From: Bacteroidales bacterium
GTDB taxonomy: Bacteria; Bacteroidota; Bacteroidia; Bacteroidales; VadinHA17
Direction of reading: 5' to 3'
DNA: 64,000 nucleotides
Assembly (NCBI GenBank): GCA_022865305.1
Contig: JALHSP010000127.1
Location: 1-64,000 of the forward strand
The position numbers and the translations under genes are program-made. Under the pieces are notes generated by a model. The model ran no database searches. It was not told the DNA's origin and saw only the letters and a program-made list of their open reading frames with translations. This document shows, piece after piece, positions 17,185 through 26,165 of this stretch (position 1 is its first letter; every line of letters begins with the position of its first letter).

Positions 17185-19821
17185 TTGTATTTTTTTAAAG
17201 AAAAACGGTTGCTTGTAGTGTTCCTCGTGATGGTCCGGTCATTTTCATTGCTCTCCCAGGAAAACAAAACTATCCCTGACACTATCGTTGTACGGCAGGA
17301 TTCGCTTGTTACAGATACCATCCTGAAGAATCTTAAAAACATATCCCTGGATGCCATCGATAAGCAGGTAACCTACAAGGCAGCAGGCTTAATTAAGACT
17401 GATATGGTCAATAAAAAGACCACCCTCACTAAATTAGCGGAAGTCAACTATGGTGAAATGCAGATTAAAGCCGACTCTATAGTTCTAAGTATGGAAACAG
17501 ACATAGTTTTTGCCACTGGAATAAAAGATAGTACGGGGAAAATTACAGGAAAGCCGATTTTCAAGGAAGGTTCACAGGAATTTACAGCTGATGAGCTTTC
17601 TTACAATTTCAAAACACGCAAAGCATATATTAAAGGCATTGTGACGGAGCAGGAGGACGGGCTCCTTCGGAGCTCCTATACAAAATTGCTGGAAGACGGT
17701 ACTTCAAACATCTCAAAAAGCACATATTCAACCTGTGATGCAGATACTCCGCATTTTTATATTAATCTGCCGCGGGCAAAGATTTATCCGGGGAAAAAAA
17801 TAATCTCAGGTCCTGGAAACCTTGTCTTTGAAGGGGTACCTTTACCATTATTCCTTCCTTTCGGTTATTTCCCAATCCAGACAAAAAAGGCTGCTTCCGG
17901 GATACTTATGCCAAAACCGCACTATGAAGAGGGTAGAGGATATGCTCTGACAGACGGAGGTTACTATATCCCGATTAGCCAATACTTTGACCTGACACTG
18001 AAAGGGAATCTCTTTACCAACGGATCATGGATGCTTACAGGACAAACAAGCTATAATAAACTATATAAATACAGCGGTAACTTTTCTTTCAGTTATGCTA
18101 AAAATATTTCAGGACATAAAGGATTAGATGATCGCAGGGAGTCAAATAATTACAGCCTTGGATGGAGTTATAATCAAAATCCTAAGGCACGGCCAGGTTC
18201 AAGATTCTCAGCCAGCGTAAATATGAGTTCAAGCGGTTTTGACCGTAATAACAGTTATAACCTGAATGATCACGTTACTACGCAACGACAATCCAGTGTA
18301 AGTTATTCCAAAACATGGGAAGGAACTCCTTTTAACCTGTCGGCCAGCATGAATCACAGCCAGAATGTTAAAAATAAAACTGTAAGCCTGAATCTGCCCA
18401 AAATAAGCTTTAATGCAGCAAGAATATATCCACTGAAGGGTAGGAGAAGTACCGGTCCAAAAAAATGGTACCAGGAACTTCAGTTTCAATATTCTGCCTC
18501 GCTTGATAATCAAATAAGTACTTATGACAGTATTCTGTTTACAAAAGATGTCTGGAGTAGAATGCGGAGTGGTTTTAGTCATGAAGCGCCACTGAGTTTT
18601 CAAATACGTCCGTTCAGAAATTTTTCAATCTCTCCGCAGGTATCGTACAAAGGTGTTTTATATACTCAGAAGGTTGAGAGAAGGTGGGATCCGGATATTA
18701 AGACTGTGATTCGTGATACTCTGAGAGGTTTTTTCTACGGACAGGCAATTAATCCATCAATAAGCGCCAGTTATAGTCCTCAGATTTTTGGTACCTTTCA
18801 GTTTAAGAAAAATTCGAATTCCGGGTTGCAGGCTGTCCGGCATGTCATGAAACCTTCAGTAAGCTTCAGCTATGTTCCCTCTTTTAAAGGATTCAGCTCA
18901 AAAATGTACAGGCAGGTTCAGCTCGATACAACTGGCAGAACAACAGATTATTCCATATATGAAGGAAATATTTACGGAACACCTTCATTATCAAACAGAA
19001 ATGGTAATGTTTCTTTCAACCTGACGAATATCCTTGAGGCAAAAGTGTTTACCCGTAATGATACTACCGGAAAAGCAAAAAAGGTCAAGCTTATTGAAAA
19101 CTTTGGCATAGCAACCTCTTATAATATTTTTGCCGACTCTATGAGGTGGGCACCAATATCAATGATTATGCGGACAACTCTTTTTGAAAATGTGGGTGTT
19201 TCTGCAAGCAGCAACTTTTCACTTTATGGGCTCAACAGTAAGGGTACACAGATCGGAACTTTTCTCTATTCCCAGAATAAAAAGCTTATGAGGATGAATA
19301 ATTTTGCGTTGAGCCTCGATTTTGATCTGGGAAGACTTCTGCAAGGAAATGAAGAAAAGGCAAGAACAAATACGCCGCAAAATTTAACAGATCAGGGAAC
19401 CCAGGGGATTGGAAATGAATCTGACATTAATCCCACTGCTGATATCAATGCTGCTGGCAGCCAGTTAGATGAGTATGGTTACCCGGAATTTGATGTACCA
19501 TGGACAATGAACGTAAGCTACAGTTTAAATTATTCTAAACCTGCATTTACCTCAATGATCACACAGACCCTTTCAGTAAGGGGAACCATTACGCTGACCA
19601 AAAAGATGTCAATAACTTACAACTCAGGGTATGATTTTACCGGGAAAAAGATAACAATGACACAAATCCAGATATCTCGCGATCTTCATTGCTGGGATAT
19701 GAGTTTCAACTGGATACCAATTGGTTATATGAAAATGTGGACATTTTCAATCAAAGTGAAAGCTCCTGTGCTGGCTGATCTGAAATATGAGAGAAGAAAA
19801 GACTATCATGATAATTATTAA
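17185..19821 (+). CDS. lptD: LptD-like outer-membrane LPS assembly protein
   Basis: LptD is the outer-membrane barrel that inserts LPS. The protein has a signal peptide, an OstA/LptA-like jellyroll N-terminal region (YGEMQIKADSIVLSMETD, EFTADELSYNFKTRKAYIKG) and a long Tyr/Ser-rich beta-barrel part; the block GVPLPLFLPFGYFPIQTKKA followed by SGILMPKP is typical of the family. I prefer a TTG start at 17185, because the peptide it begins (FFKEKRLLVVFLVMVRSFSLLSQ) is a good signal sequence; the in-frame ATG at 17083 would overlap the divergent amidase start and place about 35 extra residues ahead of it. Length from TTG is 878 residues. It is divergent from the amidase and 92 bp before ridA. Confidence 0.85.
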   Translation: MYFFKEKRLLVVFLVMVRSFSLLSQENKTIPDTIVVRQDSLVTDTILKNLKNISLDAIDKQVTYKAAGLIKTDMVNKKTTLTKLAEVNYGEMQIKADSIVLSMETDIVFATGIKDSTGKITGKPIFKEGSQEFTADELSYNFKTRKAYIKGIVTEQEDGLLRSSYTKLLEDGTSNISKSTYSTCDADTPHFYINLPRAKIYPGKKIISGPGNLVFEGVPLPLFLPFGYFPIQTKKAASGILMPKPHYEEGRGYALTDGGYYIPISQYFDLTLKGNLFTNGSWMLTGQTSYNKLYKYSGNFSFSYAKNISGHKGLDDRRESNNYSLGWSYNQNPKARPGSRFSASVNMSSSGFDRNNSYNLNDHVTTQRQSSVSYSKTWEGTPFNLSASMNHSQNVKNKTVSLNLPKISFNAARIYPLKGRRSTGPKKWYQELQFQYSASLDNQISTYDSILFTKDVWSRMRSGFSHEAPLSFQIRPFRNFSISPQVSYKGVLYTQKVERRWDPDIKTVIRDTLRGFFYGQAINPSISASYSPQIFGTFQFKKNSNSGLQAVRHVMKPSVSFSYVPSFKGFSSKMYRQVQLDTTGRTTDYSIYEGNIYGTPSLSNRNGNVSFNLTNILEAKVFTRNDTTGKAKKVKLIENFGIATSYNIFADSMRWAPISMIMRTTLFENVGVSASSNFSLYGLNSKGTQIGTFLYSQNKKLMRMNNFALSLDFDLGRLLQGNEEKARTNTPQNLTDQGTQGIGNESDINPTADINAAGSQLDEYGYPEFDVPWTMNVSYSLNYSKPAFTSMITQTLSVRGTITLTKKMSITYNSGYDFTGKKITMTQIQISRDLHCWDMSFNWIPIGYMKMWTFSIKVKAPVLADLKYERRKDYHDNY

Positions 19822-19829
19822 TAGTTACA

Positions 19830-19895
19830 AGATGCTGGTTGCATGTTGCTTGTTGCTACTCAACCCAGTAACCAGTAACCAGAAACCAGCAACTT
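19830..19895. repeat. CCAGTAACCAG / GCTGGTTGC low-complexity repeat
   Basis: The gap after lptD has GCTGGTTGCATGTTGCTTGTTGC, then CCAGTAACCAGTAACCAG and AACCAGCAAC. The two halves are partly complementary and could pair as a hairpin. This looks like one of the short dispersed intergenic repeats of Bacteroidetes, perhaps ending the lptD transcript. Confidence 0.5.
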
Positions 19896-19913
19896 GATTT
19901 AAATACACATAAT

Positions 19914-20297
19914 ATGAAAAGAATTATAAAGACATCAAAAGCTCCTGCAGCTATTGGGCCTTACAGCCAGGCAGTTGAGGCAAACGGAATTCTCTTTATT
20001 TCAGGACAGATACCGGTTGATCCTGCAACGGGCAGGATTGTTGAGGGTGATATTACCATTCAGACAAAACAGGTTCTTAAGAATATTGATGCAATTCTTA
20101 ATGAGGCGGGATATAGTTTTATTGAAGTTGTCAAATCCACCTGTCTCTTAACTGATATGGCAAACTTTAAAGCTATGAATGAAGTATATGCCCAGTATTA
20201 TTTTGATAATCAGCCAGCCAGAGCAGCATTTGCAGTGAAGGAGCTTCCTCTTGGTGCCCTTATTGAAATAGAAACTATTGCCGTAAAATTAGCTTAA
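19914..20297 (+). CDS. ridA: RidA-family enamine/imine deaminase
   Basis: RidA hydrolyses reactive enamines and imines (such as 2-aminoacrylate) made by PLP enzymes. The 127-residue protein matches the family from end to end: SKAPAAIGPYSQAVEANG near the N-terminus, ILFISGQIPVDPATG, the conserved Arg of NQPARAAFAVKELP, and the C-terminal LIEIETIAVKL. Length is typical (about 125-130). Cytoplasmic trimer by family knowledge. It follows the LptD-like gene on the same strand but after a repeat-filled gap, so co-transcription is uncertain. Confidence 0.95.
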   Translation: MKRIIKTSKAPAAIGPYSQAVEANGILFISGQIPVDPATGRIVEGDITIQTKQVLKNIDAILNEAGYSFIEVVKSTCLLTDMANFKAMNEVYAQYYFDNQPARAAFAVKELPLGALIEIETIAVKLA

Positions 20298-20335
20298 GTA
20301 TTAATTAGTAACCTTTCTCCCGACTGCGCCTGGAT

Positions 20336-20414
20336 CTCCCCCAGGGGGGAGAGAAATTCAAAACAAAAGATAGACTGACTAAAATGAGATATTTTTTCCC
20401 CCCTCTGGGGGGAA
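20336..20414. repeat. Pair of G/C-run mini-palindromes
   Basis: CTCCCCCAGGGGGGAG at 20336-20351 (nearly palindromic) and TTCCCCCCTCTGGGGGGAA at 20396-20414 (8-nt arms). They resemble the G/C-run repeat near 63780. They lie between ridA and the rplI terminator. Confidence 0.6.
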
Positions 20415-20432
20415 TTAAAAGGGGGTCAAAAT

Positions 20433-20465
20433 AAAAAGACTGAACTCTTAGGTCCAGTCTTTTTT
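20433..20465 (-). terminator. Intrinsic terminator after rplI (probably bidirectional)
   Basis: AAAAAGACTG and CAGTCTTTTT pair in a stem with a loop of about 10 nt. A-run and T-run on both sides let it work in both directions, serving the rplI operon and perhaps ridA. Confidence 0.75.
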
Positions 20466-20484
20466 AATTCTTAGGTTAAAGTAG

Positions 20485-20931
20485 TTATTCTGCAACTATC
20501 TCAAAATCAATTTCTACCTTAACTTCCCTATGCAGCTTTATAACTGCTTTATAGCTTCCAATCTCCTTAATCTGGTCTTCCGGAAGAGTAATGCTCTTAC
20601 GGTCAATATCAAATCCTTTTTCTTTAAGCGACTCCGAGATCTGAATGGTATTTACTGAACCAAAGATTTTTCCTGATGAACTTGTTTTCGCACCGACGAC
20701 AATTTTTACATCAGCCAGTTTAGCAGCAATCTCCTGAGCTTCAGCTTTTATCTTCTCTTCCTTATGTGCTCTCTGTCTGAGATTTTCAGCATGCATTTTC
20801 TTTACAGATTGTGTAGCTGCAATCGCGTAACCTCTGGGAATCAGGTAATTTCTTCCATATCCATCCTTAACATTAACCAGATCATCCTTCATTCCTAGCT
20901 TATTGACGTCCTGTAATAATATAATTTCCAT
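20485..20931 (-). CDS. rplI: 50S ribosomal protein L9
   Basis: The 148-residue protein begins MEIILLQDVNKLGMKDDLVN and shows the conserved L9 N-terminal domain (KDGYGRNYLIPRGYA, about 22-36), a long connecting helix (about 40-75, Lys/Glu/Ala rich) and the C-terminal domain with FGSVNTIQI. L9 binds 23S rRNA near the L1 stalk. It is the third gene of the rpsF-rpsR-rplI operon, 12 bp after rpsR, a common arrangement. A terminator lies 20 bp downstream. Confidence 0.97.
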   Translation of the reverse strand: MEIILLQDVNKLGMKDDLVNVKDGYGRNYLIPRGYAIAATQSVKKMHAENLRQRAHKEEKIKAEAQEIAAKLADVKIVVGAKTSSSGKIFGSVNTIQISESLKEKGFDIDRKSITLPEDQIKEIGSYKAVIKLHREVKVEIDFEIVAE

Positions 20932-20943
20932 AAAAAGTCCTCC

Positions 20944-21213
20944 TTATTTTAAAAGATCAGTAACATAAGGAAGAAGGGCAATATGACGTGCTCTCTTAAC
21001 GGCTTTTGCCACTTTCCTCTGATATTTGAGCGATGTTCCTGTAATCCGGCGTGGCAGGATTTTCCCCTGGTCATTCAGGAATTTCTTAAGAAATTCCGGA
21101 TCCTTATAGTCGATATAACGGATTTTGTTTTTCTTAAAGCGGCAGTATTTCTTTTTCTTAACCTCAACCGTAGGTGGTGTCAAATATCTTATTTCTGATT
21201 CATTCTGTGCCAT
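20944..21213 (-). CDS. rpsR: 30S ribosomal protein S18
   Basis: The 89-residue protein ends in [17 protein letters not shown] and carries the S18 signature ([20 protein letters not shown]). The N-terminal extension ([22 protein letters not shown]) is typical of Bacteroidetes S18. S18 forms a dimer with S6 on the 30S platform. Its start is 3 bp after the rpsF stop, and the operon continues with rplI. Confidence 0.97.
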   Translation of the reverse strand: MAQNESEIRYLTPPTVEVKKKKYCRFKKNKIRYIDYKDPEFLKKFLNDQGKILPRRITGTSLKYQRKVAKAVKRARHIALLPYVTDLLK

Positions 21214-21216
21214 AAC

Positions 21217-21570
21217 TTACTCCTCCTTTGTTTTTCCTGATTCTTTTTGTTTTCTCTTTTTCTCAGCATACTCGACGGCAAATTTTTCCATCCTGAATGT
21301 CAGAAACCTGATAATCCTTTCATCACGGCGATACTGAACTTCAAGTTTCTCAATAAGGGTACCCAGACCTTTGAATTCAATCAGATAATAAAAGCCTGTC
21401 GACTTCTTCTGAATAGGATAGGCCAGTTTTTTCAGGCCCCAGTTCTCTTCATGAACGATCTCCCCCTTGTTATCGGTGATGACCTTCTTGAATTTTTGAA
21501 CCGCTTCCTTCATCTGGTTCTCAGATAAAACGGGAGTTGCAATGAAAACGGTTTCGTACTGATTCAACAT
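21217..21570 (-). CDS. rpsF: 30S ribosomal protein S6
   Basis: The 117-residue protein starts [19 protein letters not shown] and contains the S6 core [16 protein letters not shown] (about 51-66) and [15 protein letters not shown]. The tail is Lys/Glu-rich, as usual in Bacteroidetes. S6 pairs with S18 on the platform. It is the first gene of the operon; a TACTTTTG promoter-like box lies about 40 bp upstream. Confidence 0.97.
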   Translation of the reverse strand: MLNQYETVFIATPVLSENQMKEAVQKFKKVITDNKGEIVHEENWGLKKLAYPIQKKSTGFYYLIEFKGLGTLIEKLEVQYRRDERIIRFLTFRMEKFAVEYAEKKRKQKESGKTKEE

Positions 21571-21607
21571 AGTGATTAAGTTTTATTAAATTAATGATTT
21601 TGGCTCG

Positions 21608-21637
21608 CAAAAGTACAATTATTTTGTTTTAAACAAA
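21608..21637 (-). promoter_or_regulatory. Bacteroidetes-type promoter of rpsF-rpsR-rplI
   Basis: Minus strand: TTTG, 18 bases, then TACTTTTG (matching TAnnTTTG), about 38 bp before the rpsF start. Confidence 0.6.
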
Positions 21638-21783
21638 AATTAATTTACAGAAAATTACAACCTTATATTACAACTCTGTAATATGCCATCCTGCAAACCC
21701 GGGAATTTTCCCCGGGTTTCTTATCAAGTAGGCTTTTTAATTATATTTGTACTGAGGTACCTTTAAAAAGCGAGACTGATTTT

Positions 21784-22923
21784 ATGGAAAACTTCATAGT
21801 TTCTGCAAGGAAATATCGCCCTGCCACCTTCGACATGGTAGTTGGACAGGATTCTATCACCAATACTCTGAAAAACGCTATCAAAAGAAAACATCTTACT
21901 CAGGCTTACCTCTTTTGCGGACCCAGGGGCGTTGGAAAAACCACCTGCGCCAGAATCTTCGCTAAAACTATTAACTGTATAAATCTAACAGACAATGCTG
22001 AAGCCTGTGATAAATGCGAATCGTGTTTGTCATTTAATACAATGAGATCCTTCAATATACATGAACTTGATGCTGCTTCAAACAATAAAGTTGAGGATAT
22101 CAGAAGCCTTAATGATCAGGTAAGGATCCCGCCACAGATAGGAAAATACAGCATTTATATAATTGATGAGGTTCACATGCTCTCTCCTTCAGCATTTAAT
22201 GCTTTTCTCAAAACTCTTGAAGAGCCTCCCGCTCACGCAATTTTTATTCTTGCGACAACTGAAAAGCATAAAATCATTCCTACTATTCTTTCGCGCTGTC
22301 AGATTTTTGATTTCAACAGGATCAGAATTGAAGATATTATCGGAAGGTTGATGTATGTTGCAAAGAATGAAGCAGTAACCGGTGAAGAGGAAGCCTTTCA
22401 TATTATTGCACAGAAAGCTGATGGTGCTTTAAGGGATGCATTATCCATTTTCGACCAGATTGTGAGCCTCAGCGGGAAAAAGATAACTTATAAGGATGTT
22501 ATTGAGAACCTGAATGTACTCGATTATGAGTATTATTTTAAAAGTGTTGATTGTACACTTAATGGCGATGTATCATCTCTGTTAATGACTTATAACGAGA
22601 TACTTGAAAAAGGGTTTGATGGACATAATTTCGTTTCAGGTCTGAACAGTCATCTGCGCGACCTGCTTGTCAGCAAGGATGAATCTACCCTGCGACTTCT
22701 TGAGGCAACACCTTCTGTTAAACAGAGATATCTGCAGCAGACAGCCAGATGTCCTGTGGATTTTCTGTACAAAGCTCTTGAAATCGGAAGCAATTGTGAT
22801 ATTACTTACAAAAACAGCAAAAATCCGCGGCTTCATGTTGAGCTGTCATTGATTCGGGTATGCCGGCTGATCAGTGACGTTGAAGCAGAACCTGAAAAAA
22901 AAAACGTGATGAAAGACAGGTAA
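21784..22923 (+). CDS. dnaX: DNA polymerase III gamma form (dnaX, zero frame)
   Basis: DnaX loads the sliding clamp. The zero-frame product is 379 residues: Walker A GPRGVGKTTCARIF (about 45-58), a zinc-binding CINLTDNAEACDKCESC block, Walker B IIDEVHMLS (about 120-128), the SRC arginine-finger motif in PTILSRCQ, and the clamp-loader collar helices to about 365. It then reads through an A10 run (22895-22904) and stops at 22923, 17 nt beyond. The matching tau C-terminal region continues in the -1 frame to 23528 (next entry). So this gene probably makes gamma by termination and tau by frameshifting or transcript slippage. A TATATTTG promoter box lies about 40 bp upstream. Confidence 0.95.
   Translation: MENFIVSARKYRPATFDMVVGQDSITNTLKNAIKRKHLTQAYLFCGPRGVGKTTCARIFAKTINCINLTDNAEACDKCESCLSFNTMRSFNIHELDAASNNKVEDIRSLNDQVRIPPQIGKYSIYIIDEVHMLSPSAFNAFLKTLEEPPAHAIFILATTEKHKIIPTILSRCQIFDFNRIRIEDIIGRLMYVAKNEAVTGEEEAFHIIAQKADGALRDALSIFDQIVSLSGKKITYKDVIENLNVLDYEYYFKSVDCTLNGDVSSLLMTYNEILEKGFDGHNFVSGLNSHLRDLLVSKDESTLRLLEATPSVKQRYLQQTARCPVDFLYKALEIGSNCDITYKNSKNPRLHVELSLIRVCRLISDVEAEPEKKNVMKDR
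22895..22905 (+). promoter_or_regulatory. dnaX A10C slippery site for -1 frameshifting
   Basis: Ten A residues followed by C. In the zero frame the codons are GAA AAA AAA AAC, giving A AAA AAA and A AAA AAC heptamers of the X XXY YYZ type. Zero-frame translation ends 17 nt later (TAA at 22921-22923); the -1 frame is open to 23528. Confidence 0.75.
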
Positions 22924-23528
22924 ATGACGCAGAGAATAGACTGCTTCCTCCTTCAAAATCGGAAATTATCCGGCAGGCGGAGGAACCCGGCAAAAAACTT
23001 ACAGGCAGAGAAAAAACTTCTATCAGCAAACATACACCTGTAATTGAAAAACCATCCAAATCATTTTCGATTAAAGAACTCATCTCTGAAGAAAATAAAT
23101 CGGTTGTAAAACCAGCTTCTTCTTCCAGTGAATCAAAAATAAATATTCCTGCAGGTAAAAGGGAGGAATTTACTCCTGATACTTTTGCATCTGCCTGGCA
23201 AGAGTTTCAGGATCAGCTGAAAGGCGAAGGAACAAGAATAATAAGCATGTTTAAATCTATTCAGCCTGAAATGGAAAATGATCATACTGTCAGAATTCAC
23301 CTGAACAATGCTGCCCAGAAAGATCTGTTTATACAGAACTACAGACAAAAGCTGATTACCTTACTGGAAAACAAATTTCTGATATCTGATCTTGATATTG
23401 AAACCAATATCGACCTCACTGAAAAAGATGATCTGTTATACACTGATGAACAAAAATATAATTACCTGGTCAATAAATATCCTGTTTTGAAGGACTTTAA
23501 AAAATCATTTAACCTTGATTTTAGCTAG
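22905..23528 (+). CDS. dnaX: dnaX tau C-terminal region, -1 frame
   Basis: The -1 frame has no stop from the slippery site to the TAG at 23526-23528, about 208 residues, beginning RDERQVNDAENRLLPPS. A low-complexity Lys/Ser/Pro/Glu linker (to about 23160) is followed by a folded-looking segment (FTPDTFASAWQEFQDQLK and VRIHLNNAAQKDLFIQNY) that resembles the tau C-terminal domain contacting DnaB and the polymerase. A combined tau protein would be about 581 residues, the normal size for Bacteroidetes DnaX. The 94-codon frame starting at 23247 is an internal piece of this region, not a separate gene. Confidence 0.85.
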   Translation, partial: RDERQVNDAENRLLPPSKSEIIRQAEEPGKKLTGREKTSISKHTPVIEKPSKSFSIKELISEENKSVVKPASSSSESKINIPAGKREEFTPDTFASAWQEFQDQLKGEGTRIISMFKSIQPEMENDHTVRIHLNNAAQKDLFIQNYRQKLITLLENKFLISDLDIETNIDLTEKDDLLYTDEQKYNYLVNKYPVLKDFKKSFNLDFS

Positions 23529-23575
23529 ATTTTTTCTTATTATAATGGTCACTGGTAAAACTAGAACTGATAAAA

Positions 23576-25105
23576 GTGAAAAGATACTCCGGTAACTCTG
23601 AAGATAAAAATGATCTGAACTCTCTTGCCAGGGAAAAGTACTTCTCGGATCACATACTTGACCATTCAAGATCGATGATAAGTATAATAAACAGGGATTA
23701 TATCTATGAAAAAGTGAATTCTGCATTCTGTAATGCACATCATGGAGGGATAGATTCAATTGTCGGTAAATCGCTGGAAGATGTATGGGGGCATGATATT
23801 TTTGTCAACAGTATCAAAAAAAATATCGATCAGTGTTTTTCAGGTTCAACTATAAGGTATGAAGCATCTTTTTCCACTCCAAAATCAGGTAAAAGACATT
23901 TTGAAGTAATTTTCCGTCCGTTTCCTTCTGAAAGCGGGGAGATAACTCATCTGTTTGCCGAAACTTTTGATATAACCGATCTTGAACTATCAAAGAAAGC
24001 AGCTTCTGAAAAGGAAGAAGAATTCAGAAGATTTGAAACGACCCTGCCTATTGGCTTTCTGCGATGTACACCAGATGGAAAAATAATCCATGCCAATAAT
24101 TCTTTAATGCTGATTATGGATTGTGATGAAGAAGCTTCGCTTTGCAGCAATAATCTGAAAGACTATTATACTGAACCGAGTCTGTTTGATGAACATATAG
24201 AGCAATTGAAAGATCGCAGGCCAAAATCTTTTGGCAGGATTTCGCTAAAAACCTGTAAAGGGAACGAAATTGTTTGCCGCATTAGCGGATTTCTGGCTGG
24301 TAATGAATCAGGAAGTCCTTCTTATATTGATTTTGCATTCGAGGATTCTTCACATGAACTAATGCTCGAGAACCGTCTTATACAGGCCCAGAAACTTGAA
24401 GCAATAGGTGCTCTTGCCGGAGGAATTGCGCACGATTTCAATAATATTATGGCAACAATATCAGGATATTCTGAACTTTTACTTGATACTTTGCCACCCT
24501 CTTCTCCTTCATCGGAAAAAGTTGCAAAGATACTATCGGCTGTTTCAAAAGGGCGATCCATTACAAACCAGATACTTGCTTTCAGCAGGCAGGATAGACA
24601 GGAGAAGATACCTGTCAGTGTTTATGAGGTTTTGAAGGAAACAATGGGATTTATTAAATCCACTGCCCCTTCAGATATAAAAGTGAAAGGAAATATTCGT
24701 AAAATTGATGCATATGTTTTAGCAGATCCTACCCAATTATTCAGGATTTTCCTTAACCTTATGACCAATGCCGTCCAATCGATGGAAGAGAAGGGAGGAG
24801 TATTAAACGTTAATCTTGCCCTGGTTGAAGGTAAAATTGTACAGAAAGAGCTTAATAAGGCTGAAGTGGCAGATGAATATATCCTGATCACTTTCAGGGA
24901 TACTGGTATGGGAATGGACTCCTCGCTGCTGACAAGAATTTTTGAACCGTTCTTTACCACGCGCGAAGTTGGAAAGGGTTCGGGATTTGGTTTATCTGTA
25001 GTTTATGGAATTGTGTCAGAAATGGGTGGAGAAATCCTGGTTTCAAGCAGGAAACAAAAAGGATCACTATTCTGTATTTATCTTCCCGTTGCCGGGGAAA
25101 AGTAG
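23576..25105 (+). CDS. PAS-domain sensor histidine kinase
   Basis: The 509-residue protein uses a GTG start. It has two PAS-like regions (about 25-130, ISIINRDYIYEKVNSAF; about 150-255, GFLRCTPDGKIIHANNS), a HisKA domain with the phospho-accepting His286 in LAGGIAHDFNN, and a HATPase_c domain (NLMTNAVQSM N-box, DTGMGMD, FEPFFTTREVGKGSGFGLS). No transmembrane segment is visible, so it is a cytoplasmic kinase. It is followed 128 bp downstream by a single-domain response regulator that is the likely phosphotransfer partner. The signal is unknown. Confidence 0.93.
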   Translation: MKRYSGNSEDKNDLNSLAREKYFSDHILDHSRSMISIINRDYIYEKVNSAFCNAHHGGIDSIVGKSLEDVWGHDIFVNSIKKNIDQCFSGSTIRYEASFSTPKSGKRHFEVIFRPFPSESGEITHLFAETFDITDLELSKKAASEKEEEFRRFETTLPIGFLRCTPDGKIIHANNSLMLIMDCDEEASLCSNNLKDYYTEPSLFDEHIEQLKDRRPKSFGRISLKTCKGNEIVCRISGFLAGNESGSPSYIDFAFEDSSHELMLENRLIQAQKLEAIGALAGGIAHDFNNIMATISGYSELLLDTLPPSSPSSEKVAKILSAVSKGRSITNQILAFSRQDRQEKIPVSVYEVLKETMGFIKSTAPSDIKVKGNIRKIDAYVLADPTQLFRIFLNLMTNAVQSMEEKGGVLNVNLALVEGKIVQKELNKAEVADEYILITFRDTGMGMDSSLLTRIFEPFFTTREVGKGSGFGLSVVYGIVSEMGGEILVSSRKQKGSLFCIYLPVAGEK

Positions 25106-25233
25106 TAAATTTCGGGGAAAGTTGGACACTATTAACAAAACAGGATGAGCTGATGGAAATAAAAAACCTGATACTATTGTCTAATAAATGATTTTAACAT
25201 AAATAATTTAACCTGATTAAATAAAAATATAAC

Positions 25234-25614
25234 ATGCCCGGGATATTGCTTGTTGAGGACGACAGGGATTTGAGAGAAATGCTTAAAATCTCACTCAGCA
25301 AGAGAGGATTTACAGTTCTTGAAGCCGAGAATGGTAAAGATGCAATTACCCGATTTAAACCGGCAATTACTGATATGGTAGTGACTGATCTGATTATGCC
25401 TGACGAAGATGGATTGAAAGTAATAATACAGTTCCGCGAAAAAAAGCCTGCAATAAAGATCATTGCTATTTCAGGGGGAGGGAAAGCTGGCCCCGGAAGT
25501 TACCTTAATCTCGCAAAAGCTCTTGGAGCGGATGCTATCTTTTCAAAACCTTTCTCGCTGAATGATCTGATCTCAAAAATTGAAGATTTACTCAATATTG
25601 AACAACTTAAATAA
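25234..25614 (+). CDS. Single-domain (CheY-like) response regulator
   Basis: The 126-residue protein is a bare receiver: Asp9/Asp10 in LLVEDDRD, phospho-acceptor Asp52 in VVTDLIMPDEDG, Ser80 in IIAISGGG and Lys105 in FSKPFS. There is no output domain, so it acts by protein contact or as a phosphorelay step. It lies after the PAS kinase and before ferritin on the same strand, the obvious partner being that kinase. Confidence 0.94.
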   Translation: MPGILLVEDDRDLREMLKISLSKRGFTVLEAENGKDAITRFKPAITDMVVTDLIMPDEDGLKVIIQFREKKPAIKIIAISGGGKAGPGSYLNLAKALGADAIFSKPFSLNDLISKIEDLLNIEQLK

Positions 25615-25652
25615 AAAATATGTTTTAATTAAAACAAATAAAATTCAGGAAT

Positions 25653-26165
25653 ATGTTAAAGAAGAAAGTAGAAGATATCTGCAACAGGCAGGTTGAAAGA
25701 GAAGGTTATTCATTTATCCTTTATCTTGCCATGGCATCATGGGCTGAAGTAAATGGTTTTGCCGGTGTGGCCGGATGGTTATACGCCCAGGCTGAAGAAG
25801 AAAAACTTCATATGCTAAAGTTTATTAAGTATATTAACGAAAGAGGAGGAAAAGCTGTATTACCGGCTTTTAAAAAACCTCCGGTTGACTTTAAAAACGT
25901 CCAGGAAATGTTTAAAGAAGTACTTAAGCATGAAGAGTTTGTTACAGCCAGCATTAACGAAATTGTTGCTCTCACTCTTCAGGAAAAAGACTTCAACACC
26001 CATAACTTTTTACAGTGGTTTGTCTTGGAACAGGTTGAAGAAGAGGCTTCTGCAAGAGCAATTTTGGACAAGCTCAACCTTGTTGGGAAAAACAATATGT
26101 ACCAGTTCGACAGAGACATTATGAGCCTGAGAACTCCGGCTGGTAATGCTCCAGCTGCTCAATGA
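25653..26165 (+). CDS. ftnA: Bacterial non-haem ferritin
   Basis: The 170-residue protein stores iron in a 24-mer shell. The ferroxidase residues are in place: Glu in VEREGYSFILYLAMA, the AEEEKLHMLKF motif (about 47-57; Glu and His ligands), and Glu residues in WFVLEQVEEEASARAI near the C-terminus. The length is normal for FtnA. It follows the response regulator by 38 bp. The stop overlaps the next start as ATGA, so ferritin and the following secreted protease are probably translated from one mRNA, an odd pairing. Confidence 0.95.
   Translation: MLKKKVEDICNRQVEREGYSFILYLAMASWAEVNGFAGVAGWLYAQAEEEKLHMLKFIKYINERGGKAVLPAFKKPPVDFKNVQEMFKEVLKHEEFVTASINEIVALTLQEKDFNTHNFLQWFVLEQVEEEASARAILDKLNLVGKNNMYQFDRDIMSLRTPAGNAPAAQ

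Noticed and set aside
23247-23528. Separate small gene after dnaX
   Set aside because: It lies in the same frame as the tau C-terminal region, which is open from the slippery site, so it is an internal part of that region.
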